NCBI RefSeq assembly: GCF_002251385.1
Contig: NZ_NPJJ01000043.1
Coordinates: forward strand, 124,001 to 188,000
Direction of reading: 5' to 3'
Length of the DNA stretch: 64,000 nt
DNA from: Prevotella sp. P5-108
GTDB taxonomy: Bacteria > Bacteroidota > Bacteroidia > Bacteroidales > Bacteroidaceae
A program made the translations under genes and the position numbers. Under the pieces are notes generated by a model. It saw nothing but the letters and a program-made list of their open reading frames with translations, made no database searches and was not told the origin of the DNA. Positions 1-8,736 of the stretch are shown piece after piece. Positions within the stretch are counted from its first letter, which is position 1. Each line of letters opens with the position of its first letter.

Positions 1-222
1 CTGCAGGTCATCCATCGTGTGTATGCCATGAATCATGTCACCATGAAACCAGAGGAATACACCGAAAAGCAGTGCCAACACAATCCACACCGTGGTCCAT
101 ATTCCCGCCTCGCGGATAGAGACAACGTGTGCCTTACGGTCGATGGCAAACATATCTACGAGAAGTATGGCTACTATGAATATTACGAAGCCTGCAAAGA
201 ATAATAATTCTGAATAATGCAT
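1..222 (-). CDS. TerC-family integral membrane protein, N-terminal part (cut by window edge)
   Basis: The first 74 codons are visible; the frame is open to base 1, so the rest lies outside the window. The product begins MHYSELLFFAGF, a first membrane helix, followed by DMFAIDRKAH and IREAGIWTTVWIVLALLFGV, the second helix. The D-x(4)-DRKAH-VS-REA-W arrangement is characteristic of the TerC/Alx family. These are multi-helix inner-membrane proteins linked to metal ion (manganese, calcium) export and tellurite resistance in other bacteria. The substrate here cannot be told. It is transcribed divergently from the export lipoprotein on the right. Family assignment is good; the fragment is short. 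Confidence 0.85.
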   Translation of the reverse strand, partial: MHYSELLFFAGFVIFIVAILLVDMFAIDRKAHVVSIREAGIWTTVWIVLALLFGVFLWFHGDMIHGIHTMDDLQ

Positions 223-408
223 TGTCTATAATCAATTTTGTTGCAAAGTTACTGCTTTTTTATGACAACGGTCGTAAGCCGCTGTTAAAAAGTTGTTACA
301 GATTCCTTGCAGTTGCAGATATCCAGCTCATTTCTGGCTCCGACGAGTGTAGGGGCCATTGCGATAACCACATAAACACCATTATTATTTATATTTCATC
401 CAGTTTCT
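223..408. other. Divergent intergenic region without a gene
   Basis: AT-rich spacer between the divergent TerC-family gene and the export lipoprotein. Short open frames here have no start context or recognisable product. The promoter of the rightward gene begins at 409; I could not place a convincing leftward promoter. Confidence 0.6.
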
Positions 409-440
409 TTTGCCACTTTGAAAAAATAGTAGTATTTTTG
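409..440 (+). promoter_or_regulatory. Bacteroidetes-type promoter of the export lipoprotein gene
   Basis: TTTG at 409-412, then 20 bp, then TATTTTTG at 433-440. This matches the Bacteroidetes primary sigma consensus TTTG/TAnnTTTG. It leaves a leader of about 25 bases before the ATG at 470. Confidence 0.7.
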
Positions 441-469
441 CAAAAAGTTTATAAATACTCGATACCGAT

Positions 470-1270
470 ATGAAATGTAAAACGATTTCGTTTGTCTTGC
501 TGATGGCATTGCTGGTCTTGGCAGGCTGTAGCAGTAGTAAAAAGGTGGCATATTTCCAGAATATCCAGTCAGTGGATTTCGATAAGTCGAAGGGTTTATA
601 TGATGCCAAGATTCTGCCTAAAGATATGTTGACAATCACGGTAAACACACAGACACCAGAAGCGGCTTTGCCATTCAATCTTGCAGTAAGCAATGTTATC
701 AACCCCACAGGACAATTGTCTTCCGGAGCCGGCTCGTTGCAAGGTTATCTTGTTGACAACGATGGAAACATCAATTTCCCAATTGTAGGCAAAATACATG
801 TGCAAGGTCTTACCAAGACACAATGCCAGGACCTTATTGTCAAGAAGATTTCTCCATATCTCTCTAAGACCGAGACTCCTGTTGTGACCGTGAGGATGTC
901 AAGTTATCACGTTACAGTGTTGGGCGAAGTAAACAAGCCAGGAGTGGTAGCCGTCACTACCGAGAAGATGAGCATTATGGAAGCGTTGGCTGAGTCGGGT
1001 GACCTGACTATTTATGGCAAACGTGACAATGTGATACTTATCCGTGAGTCTGAGACAGGGCAGAAGGAGTATCATATCATTAATCTCAACGATGCGAATG
1101 TATTCAATTCACCTTATTATTATTTACAGCAGAACGATATCGTCTATGTCGAACCCAATGGCGTCAAAGCCAAGAACTCAGGGATCGGCAGTTCGACCAC
1201 ATTATGGTTCTCGTTTGTTGGTATCGTTACCTCGGTGGCATCGTTGATTGTAAATATTGTAAGAAATTAA
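470..1270 (+). CDS. Polysaccharide biosynthesis/export (Wza/BexD-type) outer-membrane lipoprotein
   Basis: 266 residues. A lipoprotein signal ends LVLAGC with the lipidated cysteine at residue 20. It is followed by a Poly_export domain (about 45-140, including LPKDMLTITV and VDNDGNINFPIVGKI) and a SLBB-like segment (about 145-230, with VTVLGEVNKPG). The last 25 residues form a hydrophobic helix, as in Wza-type proteins where it spans the outer membrane. Family members form the exit channel for capsule or exopolysaccharide. The usual partner, a Wzc-type tyrosine kinase, is absent next door; the following gene is a nucleotide-synthesis enzyme. The assembly it serves must therefore be encoded elsewhere, or this is a stand-alone paralog. 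Confidence 0.9.
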   Translation: MKCKTISFVLLMALLVLAGCSSSKKVAYFQNIQSVDFDKSKGLYDAKILPKDMLTITVNTQTPEAALPFNLAVSNVINPTGQLSSGAGSLQGYLVDNDGNINFPIVGKIHVQGLTKTQCQDLIVKKISPYLSKTETPVVTVRMSSYHVTVLGEVNKPGVVAVTTEKMSIMEALAESGDLTIYGKRDNVILIRESETGQKEYHIINLNDANVFNSPYYYLQQNDIVYVEPNGVKAKNSGIGSSTTLWFSFVGIVTSVASLIVNIVRN

Positions 1271-1343
1271 AAGACTAAAAAAATGAAGAGTGTGAAAGTA
1301 ATAATAACATTCTTCATTTTTTTGAATATATAAGGGATAACAC

Positions 1344-3230
1344 ATGGAAACATTGAAACACGAGTGTGGCGTAGCTATGGTGAGACTACTGAAGCCGTTG
1401 TCATATTATCAGCACAAGTATGGCACTTGGATGTACGGTCTCAATAAGCTATACCTCATGATGGAGAAGCAGCACAATCGCGGACAGGAAGGCGCAGGAC
1501 TGGCATGCGTGAAGTTTGATACTCAACCTGGCCATGAATATATGTTCCGTGAACGTGCCGAGGGTAAAGACGCCATTCGCAAAATATTTGCTACCGTTCA
1601 TGAGAACTTCAAGGATGTTACTCCAGAACAGATGGCCGATTCTGACTATATAGAGCAGCGTCTTCCCTTTGCGGGCCAGCTTTATATGGGACATCTGAGG
1701 TATTCGACCACGGGCAAACGAGGACTGCAATATGTGCATCCATTCCTGCGACGCAATAACTGGAAAGCCAAGAATCTCTGTTTGTGTGGCAACTTCAATA
1801 TGACCAACATAGAAGAGATTTTCGAACGACTTACAAGTCAGGGACAAAGTCCGCGAATATACAGCGACAGCTATATCATGCTTGAGCTGATGGGTCACAG
1901 ATTGGACCGTGAAGTGGAGCGCAACTTTGTCAATGCCCAACACGAAGGACTTCAAGGCAAGGACATTACTCGTTATATCGATGACCATGTGGAGATGGCT
2001 AACGTTCTCAAGACTTCGATGGCCGACTTTGATGGAGGCTATGTAGTCTGCGGTATTACCGGTTCGGGAGAGATGTTCTCAATGCGAGACCCTTGGGGGA
2101 TACGTCCAGCCTATTATTATAAAGATGATGAGATTGTGGCGTTGGCTTCTGAGCGTCCCGTGCTTCAGACGACATTCGATTTGTCCTGCGAGCAGGTTAA
2201 GGAACTTGAACCTGGAATGGCTCTGCTGGTCAAGCGCAACGGACAATGCCGCATAGAGCGCATCAGAGAGCAAGCCGGAGATTCTGCCTGCTCTTTTGAG
2301 CGCATATATTTCTCGCGCGGGTCTGACCGGGACATCTATCAGGAGCGCAAGAGATTAGGTGAACTTCTCACCGAGCCTGTACTCGAAGCCGTAGGGGGAG
2401 ATACGGAGCATACTGTCTTTTCGTTCATCCCCAATACTGCCGAGGTGGCATTCTACGGACTCGTACAGGGGTTCAAAAAACATGTGCATGAAAAAAAGAT
2501 TGCTGCTATCCAATCCTTGGGAAGGATTCCCACGCACGAAGAACTCGACAGAATACTGTCCGAGTCTGTAAGGATGGAGAAGGTAGCATGGAAGGATATC
2601 AAGCTGCGCACGTTTATCACAGAGGGCAATTCGCGCAACGACCTGGCATCACATGTCTACGACATTACCTATGGCAGCGTAGATGAGGGCAGAGACAACC
2701 TCGTGGTAATAGACGACAGTATCGTAAGAGGAACCACTCTCAAGGAGAGTATCATACGCATTCTTGACCGCTTGCATCCCAAGAAGATGGTGCTGGTAAG
2801 CAGTGCGCCCCAGATAAGATATCCTGATTATTACGGCATAGACATGGCGCGCTTGGAAGAGTTCTGCGTTTTCCGTGCGACCATGGAACTGATAAGAGAA
2901 CGTGGCATGCAGCAGCTCATCCTCGACACCTACAACAACTGCAAGTCAGAGATGAACAAGCCCAAAGCCCAGATGCGCAACTGTGTGAGAGATTTGTACA
3001 AGCCGTTTACTGTTGCAGAAATCAACAGCAAGATAGTGGAAATGCTCCGGCCTGAGGGAGTGACAACACCCATTGAGATTGTGTTCCAGTCGATCGACGG
3101 ATTGAGACAAGCCATTCCACATCATAAAGGCGACTGGTATTTCACGGGCAATTATCCTACCCCTGGAGGAACGCGTCTTTGCAACCAGGCATTCATTAAC
3201 TATATAGACACCATATACAAACAAGAATAA
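1344..3230 (+). CDS. purF: Amidophosphoribosyltransferase-type enzyme, long form
   Basis: 628 residues. The N-terminal class II glutamine amidotransferase domain has its nucleophile at Cys8 (HECGVAM); as in Bacillus PurF, a short propeptide would have to be removed to expose it. The C-terminal phosphoribosyltransferase domain carries the PRPP loop VVIDDSIVRGTT (about residues 455-466). PurF makes phosphoribosylamine from PRPP and glutamine, the first step of purine synthesis. The protein is well over 100 residues longer than classical PurF (about 470-505), with insertions in the N-terminal half and a C-terminal extension. It sits 14 bases before carA and is probably co-transcribed with carAB. 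Bacteroidales often hold a second, shorter PurF, so this may be a specialised paralog. Confidence 0.85.
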   Translation: METLKHECGVAMVRLLKPLSYYQHKYGTWMYGLNKLYLMMEKQHNRGQEGAGLACVKFDTQPGHEYMFRERAEGKDAIRKIFATVHENFKDVTPEQMADSDYIEQRLPFAGQLYMGHLRYSTTGKRGLQYVHPFLRRNNWKAKNLCLCGNFNMTNIEEIFERLTSQGQSPRIYSDSYIMLELMGHRLDREVERNFVNAQHEGLQGKDITRYIDDHVEMANVLKTSMADFDGGYVVCGITGSGEMFSMRDPWGIRPAYYYKDDEIVALASERPVLQTTFDLSCEQVKELEPGMALLVKRNGQCRIERIREQAGDSACSFERIYFSRGSDRDIYQERKRLGELLTEPVLEAVGGDTEHTVFSFIPNTAEVAFYGLVQGFKKHVHEKKIAAIQSLGRIPTHEELDRILSESVRMEKVAWKDIKLRTFITEGNSRNDLASHVYDITYGSVDEGRDNLVVIDDSIVRGTTLKESIIRILDRLHPKKMVLVSSAPQIRYPDYYGIDMARLEEFCVFRATMELIRERGMQQLILDTYNNCKSEMNKPKAQMRNCVRDLYKPFTVAEINSKIVEMLRPEGVTTPIEIVFQSIDGLRQAIPHHKGDWYFTGNYPTPGGTRLCNQAFINYIDTIYKQE

Positions 3231-3244
3231 CAAACTGATAGATA

Positions 3245-4324
3245 ATGAGAAATGTAACTTTAGTATTGTCTGACGGCACCAAGTTTCATGGCAAATCATT
3301 CGGCTATGAGAAACCAGTAGCCGGAGAAGTGGTTTTCAATACTGCGATGATGGGCTACCCCGAGAGTCTTACCGACCCATCCTACGCAGGCCAGTTGATG
3401 GTGCTTACGTTCCCCTTAGTAGGCAACTATGGCGTACCCCCATTCAGTTTTGAACCCAATGGTCTGCCCACATTCATGGAGAGTGACAGAATCTATGCTT
3501 CGGCCATCATTGTTGCCGACTATAGCGAGCAGTACTCTCACTGGAATGCTAAAGAGAGCTTGGCCGAGTGGCTGAAGCGTGAGCATGTACCAGGCATCAC
3601 AGGCATTGACACTCGCGAACTGACCAAAGTGTTGCGCGAAGCCGGTGTGATGATGGGTAAAATCCTCTTTGATGACGAGCCAGATATTATCCCCGAGGCC
3701 GACTATGAGGGCGTTAATTTTGTTGACCTCGTAAGTTGCAAGGATATTATCAAGTATAACGAGGGTGCTGGCAAGCGGGTTGTGCTTGTCGATTGTGGCG
3801 TGAAAGCCAACATCATCCGTTGCCTCATCAACCGTGGCGTTGAGGTCGTACGTGTACCATGGAACTATGATTATACCGACATGGACTTCGACGGACTCTT
3901 CCTTGCCAACGGCCCTGGCGACCCTGACACTTGCGAAGATGCAGTCAAGATTATCAAGAAGCAGATGAATATGTCGCGCAAGCCTATCTGTGGTATCTGC
4001 ATGGGCAACCAGTTGCTCGCAAAGGCAGCCGGAGCCAATATATACAAGCTCAAGTACGGCCACAGGTCACACAACCAGCCGGTATGTATGGTTGGCACAA
4101 CACATTGTTATATCACCAGCCAGAACCACGGCTATGCAGTCAACGCCAAGACCCTCGGTGCCGATTGGGAGGAACTCTTTGTCAATATGAATGACGGTTC
4201 CAACGAGGGTATTCGCCATAAGACCAATCCCTGGTTTAGCAGCCAGTTCCATCCAGAGGCTTGTTCTGGTCCGGTAGATACAGAGTTCATGTTTGATAAA
4301 TTTGTTGAAACATTAAATAAGTAA
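3245..4324 (+). CDS. carA: Carbamoyl-phosphate synthase small (glutaminase) subunit
   Basis: 359 residues. The N-terminal CarA domain is followed by a class I glutamine amidotransferase domain with nucleophile Cys252 (GICMGNQ), SQNHGYAV and SQFHPEAC (His and Glu of the triad). It hydrolyses glutamine and passes ammonia to CarB for carbamoyl phosphate, used in pyrimidine and arginine synthesis. Stretches such as VGNYGVPP, SHWNAKESLAEWL and GITGIDTRELTK resemble the small-subunit part of animal CAD more than Escherichia coli CarA, judged from memory. The usual GLGHQ-type loop reads GMGNQ here. The stop is 10 bases before carB, so the two subunits are surely co-expressed. Confidence 0.97.
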   Translation: MRNVTLVLSDGTKFHGKSFGYEKPVAGEVVFNTAMMGYPESLTDPSYAGQLMVLTFPLVGNYGVPPFSFEPNGLPTFMESDRIYASAIIVADYSEQYSHWNAKESLAEWLKREHVPGITGIDTRELTKVLREAGVMMGKILFDDEPDIIPEADYEGVNFVDLVSCKDIIKYNEGAGKRVVLVDCGVKANIIRCLINRGVEVVRVPWNYDYTDMDFDGLFLANGPGDPDTCEDAVKIIKKQMNMSRKPICGICMGNQLLAKAAGANIYKLKYGHRSHNQPVCMVGTTHCYITSQNHGYAVNAKTLGADWEELFVNMNDGSNEGIRHKTNPWFSSQFHPEACSGPVDTEFMFDKFVETLNK

Positions 4325-4334
4325 GATATACATC

Positions 4335-7300
4335 ATGAAAGATGAAAGTATAAAGAAAGTATTGCTGCTTGGTTCAGGCGCATTGAAAATCGGCGAAGCG
4401 GGAGAGTTTGACTATTCTGGTTCTCAGGCCCTCAAGGCTTTGCGCGAGGAGGGTGTAAAGACCGTGCTTATCAACCCCAACATTGCCACCGTGCAGACTT
4501 CCGAGGGAGTGGCCGACCAGATTTACTTCCTTCCCGTCCAGCCTTATTTCGTTGAGCGTGTCATTGAGAAGGAGCGCCCTGATGGTATCTTGCTCAGCTT
4601 CGGAGGCCAGACCGCGCTCAACTGTGGCGTGGAGCTTTATCAGAGCGGAGTGCTCAAGAAGTACAATGTCCGTGTGCTCGGAACCCCAGTCCAAGCCATT
4701 ATGGATACCGAGGACCGCGAGCTTTTCGTAGAGAAACTCAATGAGATTAATGTCAAGACCATCAGCAGCGAAGCCTGCGAGAATATCGAGCAGGTGCGCA
4801 AAGCCGCTGCCACACTGGGTTACCCTGTGATTATACGTGCAGCCTATGCGTTGGGCGGACTCGGCAGTGGATTTGCCAACAACGAGGACGAGTTGAACAA
4901 GCTCTCCGAGAAAGCCTTCTCTTTTTCTCCCCAGGTGCTCGTCGAGAAGAGTCTGAAGGGATGGAAGGAGATAGAATATGAGGTGGTGCGCGACCGTTAT
5001 GACAACTGTATCACCGTATGTAACATGGAGAACTTTGACCCGCTGGGCATCCACACTGGCGAGTCTATCGTTATAGCCCCTTCGCAGACGCTTACCAACA
5101 GCGAGTATCACAAACTGCGTGCGCTCTCTATCAAGATAATCCGTCACATCGGCATCGTGGGCGAATGTAATGTTCAGTACGCCTTCGACCCAGTGAGCGA
5201 GGATTATCGCGTGATTGAAGTCAATGCGCGTCTGAGCCGTTCTTCTGCATTGGCATCCAAAGCCACCGGCTATCCATTGGCTTTCGTTGCCGCCAAGTTG
5301 GGTATGGGCTACGGCCTCTTCGAGCTCAAGAACTCTGTGACCAAGACCACCAGCGCCTTCTTCGAACCAGCCCTCGACTATGTTGTGTGCAAGATTCCCC
5401 GCTGGGACCTCTCCAAGTTCCGCGGAGTGGACAAGGAGTTGGGCTCGAGCATGAAGTCGGTTGGAGAAGTTATGGCTATCGGGCGCAACTTCGAGGAAGC
5501 CATCCAGAAGGGTCTGCGCATGATAGGGCAGGGTATGCACGGCTTTGTAGAAAACAAGGAACTGGAAATACCTGATATCGATGCCGCCCTGAGAGAGCCC
5601 ACCGACAAGCGAGTGTTTGTCATCTCCAAGGCCATGCACAAGGGTTATACCGTAGACCAGATACACGAACTTACCAAGATAGACAAGTGGTTCCTCGAGA
5701 AACTCAAGCACATCATAGACATCGACGAGCAGCTCAAGACCGTCAACGCCAATACGTTGGACAAGGAGTTGCTGCGCACAGCCAAGGTTTATGGATTTAC
5801 TGATTTCCAGGTGGCCCGTGCCATCGGTCTGGAAGGCGAGATGGGCAATATGCACAAAGCCACAATGGTGGTTCGCCGTCTGCGCAAGAATTATGGCATT
5901 CTGCCTGTCGTGAAGCAGATAGATACGCTGGCTGCCGAATATCCCGCCCAGACCAATTACCTGTATGTCACCTATGCCGGTGTGACTTCAGATATACAGT
6001 TTACCAACGACAAGCGTTCGGTAATCGTCCTCGGTTCGGGAGCTTACCGCATTGGCAGCTCGGTAGAGTTTGACTGGTGTGGAGTGCAGGCGCTCAACAC
6101 CATACGCAGAGAGGGCTACCGCTCAATTATGATTAACTACAACCCAGAGACCGTATCTACCGACTATGACATGTGTGACCGTCTCTACTTTGACGAGCTC
6201 ACCTTCGAGCGTGTGCTTGACATCATCGAGATGGAGAATCCTCATGGCGTGGTGGTGTCTACCGGTGGACAGATTCCTAACAACCTTGCCATGTGGCTCG
6301 ATGCCGAGAATGTGCCAATCCTGGGTACATCGGCTAAGGATATCGACAATGCCGAAGATCGTGCCAAGTTCTCTGCCATGCTCACTGAGCGTGGTATCAA
6401 CCAGCCCGAATGGAGCGCACTTACCAGTATGGAGGATATCGGCAAGTTTGTCGACCGTGTAGGTTTCCCCGTACTCGTTCGTCCATCCTATGTACTGTCG
6501 GGAGCAGCCATGAATGTATGCTCCAATGAGGACGAGCTGAAGAAGTTCCTGCAGTTGGCGGCCAATGTGAGCGTTGACCATCCCGTGGTGGTGAGCAAGT
6601 TTATCGAGCATGCTAAGGAGATAGAGATGGACGCTGTCGCCAAGAACGGAGAGATACTGGCCTATGCCATCAGCGAGCATATCGAGTTTGCCGGTGTTCA
6701 CTCTGGCGACGCCACCATCCAGTTCCCGCCCCAGAAGTTGTATGTTGAGACCGTGCGCCGTATCAAGCGCGTAAGCAAGGAGATAGCTGCGGCCCTCCAT
6801 ATCAACGGCCCGTTCAATATTCAGTTTATGGCGCGCGACAACGATATCCTCGTCATCGAGTGCAACCTGCGTGCTTCGCGTTCGTTCCCCTTCGTGAGCA
6901 AGGTGCTTAAGCTCAACCTTATCGAGCTTGCCACCAAGGTGATGCTGGGTCTGAACGTAGAGAAACCCAATAAGAATCTCTTCGACCTTGACTATGTGGG
7001 CATCAAGGCGAGCCAGTTCTCGTTCAACCGCTTGCAAAAGGCAGACCCTGTTTTGGGTGTCGATATGAGTTCTACCGGCGAGGTGGGCTGTCTGGGTGAT
7101 GATACCAATCAGGCTCTGCTCAATGCCATGTTGAGCGTAGGCCACCGCATACCCAAGCACACTGTGCTGCTGTCTACCGGTGGTGCCAAGCAGAAGGCCG
7201 AGCTTCTCGATACGGCGCGCACGCTTATCAAGCATGGCTACGAGCTCTATGCGACTGGTGGTACGTCTCGCTATTTGGCCGAAAACGGCGTTGCCAACAC

Positions 7301-7559
7301 TATGGTCTATTGGCCCTCTGACGAGGGCAAGCAGCCTCAGGCTCTCACGCTTATGCATGAGCGCAAGATAGACATGGTGGTCAACATCCCCAAGGACCTC
7401 ACCCAGCACGAGCTTACCAACGGTTACAAGATTCGTCGCACTGCGATAGACCTCAATATCCCGCTGATTACCAACAGCCGTCTGGCAAGTGCCTTCATTC
7501 ATGCTTTCTGCACTCTTAACCTCGATGATCTTGAAATCAAATCGTGGAGCGAGTATTGA
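4335..7559 (+). CDS. carB: Carbamoyl-phosphate synthase large subunit
   Basis: 1074 residues, normal family length. It has two homologous ATP-grasp halves: the first begins VLLLGSGALKIGEAGEFDYSG, the second begins near residue 560 with VIVLGSGAYRIGSSVEFDWCG. A C-terminal MGS-like allosteric domain (from about residue 945) contains YELYATGGTSRYLAENG. It makes carbamoyl phosphate from bicarbonate, two ATP and ammonia delivered by CarA. The GEAGEFDYSGSQALKAL block is closer to eukaryotic CPSase (GQAGEFDYSGSQAVKAL) than to enterobacterial CarB. It is the last gene of the purF-carA-carB run and is followed by a strong terminator. Confidence 0.97.
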   Translation: MKDESIKKVLLLGSGALKIGEAGEFDYSGSQALKALREEGVKTVLINPNIATVQTSEGVADQIYFLPVQPYFVERVIEKERPDGILLSFGGQTALNCGVELYQSGVLKKYNVRVLGTPVQAIMDTEDRELFVEKLNEINVKTISSEACENIEQVRKAAATLGYPVIIRAAYALGGLGSGFANNEDELNKLSEKAFSFSPQVLVEKSLKGWKEIEYEVVRDRYDNCITVCNMENFDPLGIHTGESIVIAPSQTLTNSEYHKLRALSIKIIRHIGIVGECNVQYAFDPVSEDYRVIEVNARLSRSSALASKATGYPLAFVAAKLGMGYGLFELKNSVTKTTSAFFEPALDYVVCKIPRWDLSKFRGVDKELGSSMKSVGEVMAIGRNFEEAIQKGLRMIGQGMHGFVENKELEIPDIDAALREPTDKRVFVISKAMHKGYTVDQIHELTKIDKWFLEKLKHIIDIDEQLKTVNANTLDKELLRTAKVYGFTDFQVARAIGLEGEMGNMHKATMVVRRLRKNYGILPVVKQIDTLAAEYPAQTNYLYVTYAGVTSDIQFTNDKRSVIVLGSGAYRIGSSVEFDWCGVQALNTIRREGYRSIMINYNPETVSTDYDMCDRLYFDELTFERVLDIIEMENPHGVVVSTGGQIPNNLAMWLDAENVPILGTSAKDIDNAEDRAKFSAMLTERGINQPEWSALTSMEDIGKFVDRVGFPVLVRPSYVLSGAAMNVCSNEDELKKFLQLAANVSVDHPVVVSKFIEHAKEIEMDAVAKNGEILAYAISEHIEFAGVHSGDATIQFPPQKLYVETVRRIKRVSKEIAAALHINGPFNIQFMARDNDILVIECNLRASRSFPFVSKVLKLNLIELATKVMLGLNVEKPNKNLFDLDYVGIKASQFSFNRLQKADPVLGVDMSSTGEVGCLGDDTNQALLNAMLSVGHRIPKHTVLLSTGGAKQKAELLDTARTLIKHGYELYATGGTSRYLAENGVANTMVYWPSDEGKQPQALTLMHERKIDMVVNIPKDLTQHELTNGYKIRRTAIDLNIPLITNSRLASAFIHAFCTLNLDDLEIKSWSEY

Positions 7560-7575
7560 TAAGTAGGAAATAACT

Positions 7576-7618
7576 AAAAAAAAGTCTGAAACACATAATT
7601 CGTGTTTCAGACTTTTTT
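7576..7618. terminator. Bidirectional terminator between carB and the WecB-like gene
   Basis: Perfect inverted repeat AAGTCTGAAACAC / GTGTTTCAGACTT around a 7-base loop, with a T-run on both sides. It can end both the rightward carB transcript and the leftward wecB-like transcript. Confidence 0.92.
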
Positions 7619-7637
7619 ATTTTGCATCCTCCGTATT

Positions 7638-8729
7638 TTATTGACGGGCCATCAGGGTTTGCAGGATTCTCTCAGCACTTCTTCCGTCCCATCGCTCGGG
7701 TATGGAGTGCTGCTTCCATTTGCTGGCAGTCATGTCGGCAGTGTATTGTGCCAACAATTCGGCGTCTTCTCCCACCAGCACATTGGTACCGGTCTTCACG
7801 GTCTCTATATGTTCGGTATAGCTGTTGAGGGTGATACAGGGCACCATGTTGAATGTTGCTTCTTCAGCCACATTGCCACTGTCGGTAATGATACCCTTGG
7901 CATGGCTGGCCAGATAGCTGAAGTCGAGATAACCCATGGGGGCAGTTATCAGGAAGCGGGTGGAATCCTTGGGCAACAACTGCGTCACGGTGTCGGCAGC
8001 CTTGGTGTGCAGGGGGGCAATTATAGGTGTGTTGCCAGCCGCAGTGATGATGGCTTCGAGCATACGTTGCAGATTTTCGCGTGCGGCCATCAGGGCTTTG
8101 CGGTTGAGGGTGAACACAATGTACTCTCCATCCTTAATGCCTTGCTCTGCAAGTATCGGCGGACGGGTAAAACGTGCGTGGTTGTTGCGGATATTGTCTA
8201 TCAGTATGTTGCCTACCATATACACTTTGGACAGCTCTGCGCCCTCGCGGTTGGCCACTGCGTTGTTGCTGATTCCAGCCGTAAACAGGATGTCGGATAG
8301 ACCGTCTATGACCAGACGGTTTATCTCTTTGGGCATGGTGATGTCAAAACTTCTCGTGCCCGCTGCCAGGTGTGCAAGTATGAGTCCCTGCTTCTTGGTG
8401 ACTATGGCTGCTGCCATGGTCGAGGCAAGGTCGTCTACCACGATAACGGCATCGGTCTTGTGGTGTTGCAGATAATCTTCAAACTTGGACATCACTTGTC
8501 CGGTGATTTCGTTGAGGTTTTCACTTACTACTCCCAGATAGCTGTCGGGAGGGGCAATCTGCAAATCAGTAAAGAGGGTAGGCTCGAGGGTCGCGTCGTC
8601 TGCACTGCCCGCGTAGACCAACTTGATGTCGATATCGGCACCGTTTTGGCGGGCATTGCGGCAAGCGTGCAGTATGGGCGCCACCTTGATGAAGTTAGGC
8701 CGGGCGCCTGCTACTATGCAAATGTTCAT
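7638..8729 (-). CDS. UDP-GlcNAc 2-epimerase-like (WecB family) protein with altered active site
   Basis: 363 residues with the GT-B fold of non-hydrolysing UDP-GlcNAc 2-epimerases: GARPNFIKVAP at the N-terminus and ITDSGNVAEEA near residue 295. True enzymes interconvert UDP-GlcNAc and UDP-ManNAc. Here several catalytic positions differ: the HVEAGLR motif reads HLAAGTR (Glu to Ala at 122) and the GHRRE motif reads LNRKA (His to Asn at 209). The Glu of PKEINR (135) and an Asp at 99/100 are kept. It may therefore act on another substrate or not be an epimerase. It is preceded by the SPFH gene with a 7-base gap on the same strand. I give no gene symbol for this reason. Confidence 0.75.
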   Translation of the reverse strand: MNICIVAGARPNFIKVAPILHACRNARQNGADIDIKLVYAGSADDATLEPTLFTDLQIAPPDSYLGVVSENLNEITGQVMSKFEDYLQHHKTDAVIVVDDLASTMAAAIVTKKQGLILAHLAAGTRSFDITMPKEINRLVIDGLSDILFTAGISNNAVANREGAELSKVYMVGNILIDNIRNNHARFTRPPILAEQGIKDGEYIVFTLNRKALMAARENLQRMLEAIITAAGNTPIIAPLHTKAADTVTQLLPKDSTRFLITAPMGYLDFSYLASHAKGIITDSGNVAEEATFNMVPCITLNSYTEHIETVKTGTNVLVGEDAELLAQYTADMTASKWKQHSIPERWDGRSAERILQTLMARQ

Positions 8730-8736
8730 TTTCTAA

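Noticed and set aside
222-473. 83-codon plus-strand frame before the export lipoprotein
   Set aside because: It spans the divergent promoter region, lacks start context and has no recognisable product.
4374-5855. Long open frame (493 codons) on the strand opposite carB, with a similar one at 6123-7502
   Set aside because: Both lie wholly opposite a clear carB coding frame; they arise from its codon bias, have no domain or start context, and read as His/Leu/Val-rich noise.
7602-8300. 232-codon plus-strand frame opposite the WecB-like gene
   Set aside because: The real gene is on the minus strand with family motifs; the plus frame also starts inside a terminator hairpin.
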